A stretch of DNA of 37,990 bases, taken from RZYP01 sp964386405 (GTDB taxonomy: Bacteria > Bacillota > Negativicutes > Acidaminococcales > Acidaminococcaceae). The stretch spans positions 1 to 37,990 of the forward strand of contig CAYLRW010000007.1 in the NCBI GenBank assembly GCA_964386405.1. Direction: 5' to 3'. Under the pieces are notes generated by a model that was given only the letters and a program-made list of their open reading frames with translations, searched no databases and had not been told where the DNA came from. A program made the translations under genes and the position numbers. Shown here in pieces: positions 33,657 to 37,990 of the stretch (positions are counted from its first letter, which is position 1; every line of letters begins with the position of its first letter).

Positions 33657-33695
33657 AAAAAATAAAGCCTTCTCGTCCTATGCGGCAAGAAGGCT
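33657..33695 (-). terminator. pyr attenuator terminator 1
   Basis: On the minus strand AGCCTTCT / AGAAGGCT form an eight-bp stem, followed by TTATTTTTTG. Its loop contains AGGAC, which can pair with GTCCT of PyrR element 1, as expected for an antiterminator. Confidence 0.85.
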
Positions 33696-33726
33696 GATGG
33701 TTATCTTTATTCCAAAGGTCCTTACT

Positions 33727-33742
33727 TAGTCTCACAGGACTA
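33727..33742 (-). promoter_or_regulatory. First PyrR-binding anti-antiterminator element
   Basis: AGTCCTGTGAGACT matches the PyrR RNA consensus ARUCCNGNGAGGYU at all but one position and sits in a four-bp stem with the loop CCTGTGAG. It lies downstream of the pyr promoter and upstream of terminator 1, where UMP-bound PyrR would favour termination. Confidence 0.8.
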
Positions 33743-33770
33743 GTTTAAAGGTGCTATTCTGTTTTAAAAA

Positions 33771-33799
33771 ATTTTATCATTTACTATGTCAAAAGTCAA
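33771..33799 (-). promoter_or_regulatory. pyrB: pyr operon promoter
   Basis: On the minus strand TTGACT (33794-33799) and TAAAAT (33771-33776) are 17 bases apart, each matching consensus at five of six positions. This gives a leader of about 250 bases before pyrB. Confidence 0.75.
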
Positions 33800-33812
33800 A
33801 TAAATAGCTAAA

Positions 33813-35120
33813 TTATTTTTCTCCAAAATGCTTGGTCAGAACAGTTACAAGCCCAACGCTTTTTGACAGACAATCTTCATTAAAATCAAAGGCGGAATTG
33901 TGATGTCCCGCTTTGAGGGAGGATCCGTACATCATATAAACGGCCTTGCCGCCTAGTTGCTGCACACGCTCCATAAAATAGGAACAGTCTTCGCTCGCGC
34001 CAAGATTGACCTTGGGCACAACCTCATTGAACTTCTCAGAAGCAACAGCAATCTTATATATTTCTTCGCCCATATCTTCGTTCAAAGAGCAGGAAGGCGC
34101 CCCGCCGACTTCTTCAATCCTGACTTCGACATTATATAAATCAGCAGCTGCCTTAATCATCCTTTTTGCTTCGCTGACCATGAATTCATTTATTTCGGTA
34201 TTGCCGCCGCGAGTTTCCAGTTTGATCACAGCACGGTCAGGCAAAATATTGCGGCCGGTACCAGCATCCAGAACACCAACATTGATACGGGATACACCTT
34301 TGCCGTGGCGGGATATTGAATGTAGTGCAATACTTGCCGCCGCTGCAGCTAAAAGTGCATTGCGCCCCTCTTCCGGTGCTGCCCCGGCATGACTGGATTT
34401 ACCTGTGAAATAAGCATCCAGCTTAGTGGTTGCCAAAAAGCCATCCGTCATACAAGCCAGCATGCCATCTCTATTGGCGTTAAAACCAATATGTCCTGAT
34501 AAGAAGTATTGCACATCATCTACGATGCCGCTGGCAACCATTGCTTTGGCACCACGTACACCCTCTTCGCCTGGTTGGAAAATTATTTTAACAGTTCCGC
34601 TCATTTCATCTTTATGCTGCGCAATCAGTTTGGCAACCGCAAGTCCTACAGTTACATGACCATCATGGCCGCAGGCATGCATCAAACCCTCGTGCAATGA
34701 TTCGAAACCTTCTTGTACTGGTCGATGCGTAGCAGCGGTTGTTTCTTCAACTTCATTAGAGTCCATATCAAAACGCAGTCCAACAACATTTCCCGGTTTG
34801 GTAAACTTCATAATACCGACAACACCAGTCTTGCCGCCACGCATTTTTTCTACCCATTTCTGTTCCGCACCCTCTTCCAGGGCTCTTTTCATTGCTTTTT
34901 CAAGCACGGCTGTCTCAGGAACGCCCATCATAGCCTCCTCTTTGACAACTTGGGCACCACACAATACTTCATAGCCCAAAGCTTCAAGTGTGCTTGCAAC
35001 TTTGGAAGCTGTACGGAACTCAGTCCAAGCCGACTCCGGGTATCTATGCAAATCTCTTCTTTGCACCACAAGTTCTTCCTGCATTGCTGCAGCTTCCTGC
35101 CATATTTTCTCCATAACCAT
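33813..35120 (-). CDS. abgA: AbgA-like M20 aminoacyl hydrolase
   Basis: A 435-residue M20 family metallohydrolase, nearly the length of E. coli AbgA (436). The N-terminus (RRDLHRYPESAWTEFRTASKVA), the inserted segment after VVKEEAMMGVPE, THRPVQEGF, the metal motif GLMHACGHDGH (near 147-154), FQPGEEGVRGAKAMV, and the late YGSSLKAGHHNSAFDFNE follow AbgA closely. AbgA and AbgB together cleave p-aminobenzoyl-glutamate, a folate breakdown product. No abgB or abgT lies nearby, so substrate and partner are uncertain, and a related amidohydrolase role is possible. GAGGGGG precedes the ATG at 35120. It is preceded on the same strand by a zinc-ribbon gene 11 bp away. Confidence 0.8.
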   Translation of the reverse strand: MVMEKIWQEAAAMQEELVVQRRDLHRYPESAWTEFRTASKVASTLEALGYEVLCGAQVVKEEAMMGVPETAVLEKAMKRALEEGAEQKWVEKMRGGKTGVVGIMKFTKPGNVVGLRFDMDSNEVEETTAATHRPVQEGFESLHEGLMHACGHDGHVTVGLAVAKLIAQHKDEMSGTVKIIFQPGEEGVRGAKAMVASGIVDDVQYFLSGHIGFNANRDGMLACMTDGFLATTKLDAYFTGKSSHAGAAPEEGRNALLAAAAASIALHSISRHGKGVSRINVGVLDAGTGRNILPDRAVIKLETRGGNTEINEFMVSEAKRMIKAAADLYNVEVRIEEVGGAPSCSLNEDMGEEIYKIAVASEKFNEVVPKVNLGASEDCSYFMERVQQLGGKAVYMMYGSSLKAGHHNSAFDFNEDCLSKSVGLVTVLTKHFGEK

Positions 35121-35131
35121 TTATCCCCCTC

Positions 35132-35350
35132 TTATTCTTTTTTATAATCAGAAAACAGTACTAATTGATTGCTGTCAATAGGCAAAAAAACCTCACCAGT
35201 TATCTTACGGTTCTTACTGTTTACCCATTTTCCGCATTCAGGGCATTGTATTATCGTTGTCGGAAGAGCCCAGGCCAGATGCTTACCACATTTAGGACAA
35301 ACATATTCTATTTGCAGTGCAGATGGATGATACTTTTCCCTCTTTGGCAT
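35132..35350 (-). CDS. Small zinc-ribbon protein
   Basis: A 72-residue protein with two CPxCG knuckles (CPKCG at 18-22 and CPECG at 36-40) spaced as in rubredoxin-like or zinc-ribbon folds. The tail (VFLPIDSNQLVLFSDYKKE) has no known motif. AAGGGGT lies eight bases before the ATG at 35350. TATAAT (35384-35389, minus strand) is a plausible -10, with no clear -35. It heads a unit with the AbgA-like gene. The function is not recognisable beyond metal binding. A protein- or RNA-binding role is typical of such small ribbons. Confidence 0.75.
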   Translation of the reverse strand: MPKREKYHPSALQIEYVCPKCGKHLAWALPTTIIQCPECGKWVNSKNRKITGEVFLPIDSNQLVLFSDYKKE

Positions 35351-35391
35351 CTTGTCGCACCCCTTCTCATTTTTTCTTTGTTCATTATACT

Positions 35392-35460
35392 ATAGACCAT
35401 AATAAAATGCAGTACTGAAGCTCATTTTTTTACATGGACAAACTAATCCCAATGGTCTAT
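35392..35460. repeat. Inverted repeat between divergent genes
   Basis: ATAGACCAT (35392-35400) and ATGGTCTAT (35452-35460) are perfect nine-base inverted copies 51 bases apart. They lie in the spacer between the minus-strand zinc-ribbon gene and the plus-strand 103-aa gene. Each copy lies near a possible -10 region, so they may be half-sites of a shared regulator. Confidence 0.5.
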
Positions 35461-35498
35461 CCTATAAATAGACAACTTAGAAAACGGGGTGAATTACA

Positions 35499-35810
35499 AT
35501 GACCCAGCTTAATTCAGCGTTCGAAAAACTTGGTTTCTGGGAGTCAGAAACGGAAGAAGAACATATTGCCATTTTCGGTATGGACTTTCCTTCTGAGCAA
35601 GCCTATATCATCATAACCGATGATGCCGGCAATACTCCTGAAGATGAAGACAAACCAATTGTCGTTGCTTGCTACAGCGATGATGACTGCTTCAAATGGG
35701 GCAAGGAATTGGAAGACTTTGCTGATTTGGAAGCAATTTGCACAGCAAATCCACCTGAAAGCAAGGAACTATTGGAAGCTCTTCAAAACTACACAATAGC
35801 AAAAAAATAA
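35499..35810 (+). CDS. Unknown small acidic protein
   Basis: A 103-residue, highly acidic soluble protein (SETEEEHIAIFGMDFPSEQAYIIITDDAGNTPEDEDKP, then YSDDDCFKWGKELEDFADLE). The mixed strand and helix pattern looks like a compact alpha/beta domain, but I recognise no family. GGGGTG lies nine bases before the ATG and a strong terminator follows, so it is a monocistronic gene with good expression signals. It has no obvious functional link to the neighbours. Confidence 0.75.
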   Translation: MTQLNSAFEKLGFWESETEEEHIAIFGMDFPSEQAYIIITDDAGNTPEDEDKPIVVACYSDDDCFKWGKELEDFADLEAICTANPPESKELLEALQNYTIAKK

Positions 35811-35817
35811 GCTACAC

Positions 35818-35860
35818 AAAAAATAAGAGCCAGCTGCCACGCAGTTGGCTCTTATTTTTT
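35818..35860. terminator. Bidirectional terminator between acidic protein and SIMPL gene
   Basis: A 20-bp stem with one G-T pair (AAAAAATAAGAGCCAGCTGC and GCAGTTGGCTCTTATTTTTT), a three-base loop, and T-runs on both strands. It serves two convergent genes. Confidence 0.92.
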
Positions 35861-35884
35861 AAATCGAACTTTAAATTGAAAATA

Positions 35885-36430
35885 CTAAAGTAATTCGAAA
35901 ACGGCGTCAATATCAGCGCTTACCTTAAGGCTGCCTGCCATTACTTTTGTTGGTGCTGACCCAGCTGCAGATTTATAAAGCATTACGGATTCATAATTGG
36001 AATCGCTATAATCCATACCGCCCACACTGCCAATATTTGCCCCAACCAGTTTACCCAACGAACGTCCGCCGGCATTGGCAACTATACCAGCCTTTTCCTC
36101 AGCATTCGTTAAAGCAAGAGCCAGCATTTCCCTTTCCAGCTCCTTACGATTGCTGACGGTAAAGGTAACNNNNNNNNNNNNNNNNNNNNNNNNNNNNNNN
36201 NNNNNNNNNNNNNNNNNNNNNNNNNNNNNNNNNNNNNNNNNNNNNNNNNNNNNNNNNNNNNNNNNNNNNCCAACGTTTACAAATGCGGTGTCAGGAGTTA
36301 CTTCACGCGTGACTGAGCCATTAGCACGTACAACGTCATATTCTCTTTCCGCAGCCCAAACCTGCCCGGCAATTAAAAACATAAAGCATAGTAACAATAA
36401 AATAATTTTGCCAGTTTTTTTCATAATCAT
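35885..36430 (-). CDS. SIMPL domain (DUF541) secreted protein, interrupted by assembly gap
   Basis: The N-terminus has a Sec signal peptide (MIMKKTGKIILLLLCFMFLIAGQVWA, cleavage probably after AWA). It is followed by the opening of the SIMPL domain (VVRANGSVTREVTPDTAFVNV), which usually reads 'GxgxvxvxPDxAxixxxV'. After the gap come VTFTVSNRKELEREMLALALTNAEEKAGIVANAGG and the C-terminal VSADIDAVFELL. SIMPL proteins are periplasmic or envelope proteins of uncertain role. Family members are usually about 230 residues. The flanks here add up to about 147, so the true missing segment is probably longer than the 100 N shown. A CCTCC-complement ribosome site precedes the start. It is not necessarily a broken gene. 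Confidence 0.85.
   Translation of the reverse strand: MIMKKTGKIILLLLCFMFLIAGQVWAAEREYDVVRANGSVTREVTPDTAFVNVXXXXXXXXXXXXXXXXXXXXXXXXXXXXXXXXXXVTFTVSNRKELEREMLALALTNAEEKAGIVANAGGRSLGKLVGANIGSVGGMDYSDSNYESVMLYKSAAGSAPTKVMAGSLKVSADIDAVFELL
36170..36269. other. Assembly gap (100 N)
   Basis: Exactly 100 undetermined bases, the default length for a scaffold gap of unknown size. The reading frame on both sides belongs to the SIMPL gene, so the scaffold join is supported, but the length is not. Confidence 0.97.
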
Positions 36431-36561
36431 CCTCCTTCGGAACTAGCTTTTTTTGCACATTAATTATACTACGAAGCAACTCTTCCAGTCATCATAATTG
36501 ATGCAATCAGAACATTAAAAGCAAAATTTCATAAAACATTCATTATTTACCTTTTTCTCCA

Positions 36562-36590
36562 TTGATTTATCAGAGAAAAGGAATTAAAAT
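36562..36590 (+). promoter_or_regulatory. uraA: Probable uraA promoter
   Basis: TTGATT (36562-36567) and TAAAAT (36585-36590) are 17 bases apart, about 40 bases before the start codon. The predicted leader is too short to hold a PyrR attenuator. Confidence 0.6.
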
Positions 36591-36629
36591 AAGAAAGGTT
36601 AAAATTTGACGTAAAGGGGTTTTTACTTG

Positions 36630-37883
36630 ATGGAAAGAAGAATTATCCAAGTTGAAGAACGGCCGCCGCTTCTACTTAATATCCCACTCAGTCTCCAGCA
36701 TTTATTTGCCATGTTCGGCGCCACAGTCTTAGTTCCTTTTCTGTTCCATGTTAATCCAACTACTTGTCTTTTCATGAACGGTATCGGCACACTGCTTTAC
36801 ATTTTTATTACCAAAGGACAAATCCCTTCCTACTTAGGTTCAAGTTTTGCCTTTATCTCCCCTGTTATGGTTATTCTAAGTACGCACGGTTATGCCGCTG
36901 CGCAGTCAGGCTTCATCGTTTTCGGCCTGCTCTTCTGTCTATTTTCCTTCATTATTAAAATGGTCGGCACAAAATGGATAGATGTTATCTTCCCGCCAGC
37001 CTGTATGGGAGCTATCGTTGCCATCATTGGTCTCGAGCTTGCACCTGTAGCAGCTGGTATGGCTGGTTTAACCGGTGACAAAATTAATTTCAGCAATGTA
37101 GCAGTTTCCATGTTCACCCTTGGCGTTACCGTTATCGGCAGCGTAGTATTCAGGGGGTTCCTTTCCATCATACCGGTTTTGGTTGGTGTAATCAGCGGCT
37201 ATATCTTTGCTTTCGCTATGGGCATGGTCGATCTCACGCCTGTCTACAATGCGCCTTGGTTCCAAATTCCGCAATTCTATCAACCTGAATTCAGCGTTGA
37301 AGCAATCATGATCATCGCACCGGCAACCTTGGTTGTTCTGGCTGAACATATTGGTCACTTGGTTGTTACCGGTAATATTGTCGACCGCAACTTGATTGAA
37401 AAACCAGGTCTTTCACGTTCACTCTTCGCTGACGGTCTCGCCAATATTCTTTCAGGCTTCTTTGGTGCAACGCCAAATACCACTTATGGTGAAAACATCG
37501 GTGTCATGGCTATTACCAAAGTCTACAGCGTCTGGGTAATCGGTGGTGCAGCAGTTATGGCTATCGGTCTTTCCTTCATTGGCAAGCTCGCTGAGCTCAT
37601 CCGCAGCATCCCTGTTCCGGTCATGGGCGGTGTCTGCTGCCTGCTTTTCGGTGTAATTGCTGTTTCCGGTATCCGCATTCTTGTCGACGGCAGAGTTGAC
37701 TTCAGCAAATCTTCCAACATGGTACTTTCCGGTGTTATCTTTACCATCGGTGTCAGCGGTGCAAAACTGACTATTGGCACCATGAGCGTTCAAGGCATGG
37801 TTCTTGCAACGGTTGTTGCCATTATCATGAGCTTATCCTTTAAGATTTTTGACAAGCTCAATTTGCTGCGTAAAGAAGACTAA
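36630..37883 (+). CDS. uraA: Uracil permease (NCS2 family)
   Basis: A 417-residue inner-membrane uracil:proton symporter of the nucleobase-ascorbate (NCS2) family with 14 transmembrane segments. Landmarks are PLSLQHLFAMFGATVLVPFL, the short TM3 region PSYLGSSFAFISPVMV, the TM8 Glu in VVLAEHIGHLVVTGNIV, and the NCS2 signature around GFFGATPNTTYGENIGVMAITKVYSVWV, containing the second conserved Glu. Uracil recognition is favoured over xanthine by the close fit to UraA. I take the ATG at 36630 as start, with AAAGGGG ten bases upstream. A TTG directly before it is also possible. The permease feeds uracil salvage and complements the de novo pyr operon 3 kb away. Confidence 0.95.
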   Translation: MERRIIQVEERPPLLLNIPLSLQHLFAMFGATVLVPFLFHVNPTTCLFMNGIGTLLYIFITKGQIPSYLGSSFAFISPVMVILSTHGYAAAQSGFIVFGLLFCLFSFIIKMVGTKWIDVIFPPACMGAIVAIIGLELAPVAAGMAGLTGDKINFSNVAVSMFTLGVTVIGSVVFRGFLSIIPVLVGVISGYIFAFAMGMVDLTPVYNAPWFQIPQFYQPEFSVEAIMIIAPATLVVLAEHIGHLVVTGNIVDRNLIEKPGLSRSLFADGLANILSGFFGATPNTTYGENIGVMAITKVYSVWVIGGAAVMAIGLSFIGKLAELIRSIPVPVMGGVCCLLFGVIAVSGIRILVDGRVDFSKSSNMVLSGVIFTIGVSGAKLTIGTMSVQGMVLATVVAIIMSLSFKIFDKLNLLRKED

Positions 37884-37908
37884 ACTAAAGAATGTTGATT
37901 ATAAAGTA

Positions 37909-37939
37909 AAAAACCCGCTGACAAAGTCAGCGGGTTTTT
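37909..37939. terminator. uraA: Terminator after uraA
   Basis: A perfect 14-bp stem AAAAACCCGCTGAC / GTCAGCGGGTTTTT with a three-base loop, T-run on the plus strand and A-run on the left, so it can work in both directions. Confidence 0.92.
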
Positions 37940-37941
37940 CA

Positions 37942-37990
37942 TTACTTACAGCCGAAGCCGTAAGTACGGTCGTGCGGTGGGCTCAACACC
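37942..37990 (-). CDS. Possible 3' end of a minus-strand gene (partial)
   Basis: One minus-strand frame ends VLSPPHDRTYGFGCK and then TAA at 37942-37944, just before a terminator that also works on this strand. The fragment is only 15 codons long and cannot be identified. The call rests on its position and open frame. Confidence 0.3.
   Translation of the reverse strand, partial: VLSPPHDRTYGFGCK

Noticed and set aside
36550..36581. Hairpin CCTTTTTCTC / GAGAAAAGG before uraA as a PyrR attenuator
   Set aside because: It lies over the likely promoter, has no PyrR loop consensus and no following U-run.
1..37990. Mobile element, prophage or CRISPR content
   Set aside because: No transposase, integrase, phage structural gene, terminal inverted repeat or spaced direct-repeat array was seen anywhere. 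The genes are mostly housekeeping.

Overview
The window is about 38 kb of chromosomal DNA from a low-to-mid GC Firmicute, most likely a member of the Negativicutes. The Firmicute signs are two T-box riboswitches, PyrR-type attenuators, a PyrD type 1B/PyrK dihydroorotate dehydrogenase and a reduced SufC-SufB iron-sulfur system. An ArnT-like family 39 glycosyltransferase beside a two-component system would suit a diderm cell with lipid A, which is why Negativicutes is favoured. The lineage is an inference from gene content. The sequence is a draft assembly: a run of exactly 100 N interrupts a SIMPL-domain gene. No insertion sequence, prophage or CRISPR array is visible.

Layout. 1-0.5 kb: 3' end of an ECF transporter S component. 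0.5-5.5 kb (minus): late-competence genes comEA and comEC, then holA, a DUF523/TudS-like protein and a C_GCAxxG_C_C redox protein. 5.7-8.5 kb (minus): leuS under a leucine T-box. 8.7-10.5 kb (plus): a PNPOx-fold protein, a TspO protein and a metallophosphoesterase. 10.5-12.6 kb (minus): sufC-sufB. 12.7-13.8 kb (plus): a CsoR-family repressor with a CstR-like dithiol pattern, and lgt. 13.8-15.6 kb (minus): xth and two unknown genes. 15.7-15.9 kb: a gene-free stretch that looks like a plus-strand small RNA. 16-17.9 kb (minus): a WYL regulator and two unknown genes. 18-21.8 kb (minus): response regulator, sensor kinase and ArnT-like transferase. 21.9-23.7 kb (minus): a sodium:solute symporter behind a T-box with one Stem I and two antiterminator/terminator modules. 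23.8 kb: tRNA-Arg(ACG). 24-33.8 kb (minus): the complete UMP operon pyrB-pyrC-carA-carB-pyrK-pyrD-pyrF-pyrE with two attenuators in series. 33.8-35.4 kb (minus): an AbgA-like hydrolase and a zinc-ribbon protein. 35.5-37.9 kb: a small acidic protein, the SIMPL gene and the uracil permease uraA.

How it works together. The pyr operon encodes all six steps from bicarbonate and glutamine to UMP, and the uracil permease lies 3 kb away under its own short-leader promoter. The pyr leader holds two PyrR-binding-loop/terminator pairs in series, but pyrR itself is outside the window. Amino-acid supply is sensed by T-boxes on leuS (specifier CUC) and on the symporter (probable specifier GUU, valine). The CstR-like repressor lies back to back with the iron-sulfur operon, which hints at a link between sulfur or persulfide status and cluster assembly.

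The observations most worth following are the half-duplicated T-box, the tandem pyr attenuators, the candidate C-rich-loop small RNA, the CstR-like repressor with its G-tract operator, and the tRNA-Arg acceptor mismatch. No large unknown multi-gene system stands out. The nearest candidate is the WYL regulator with its two orphan partners.
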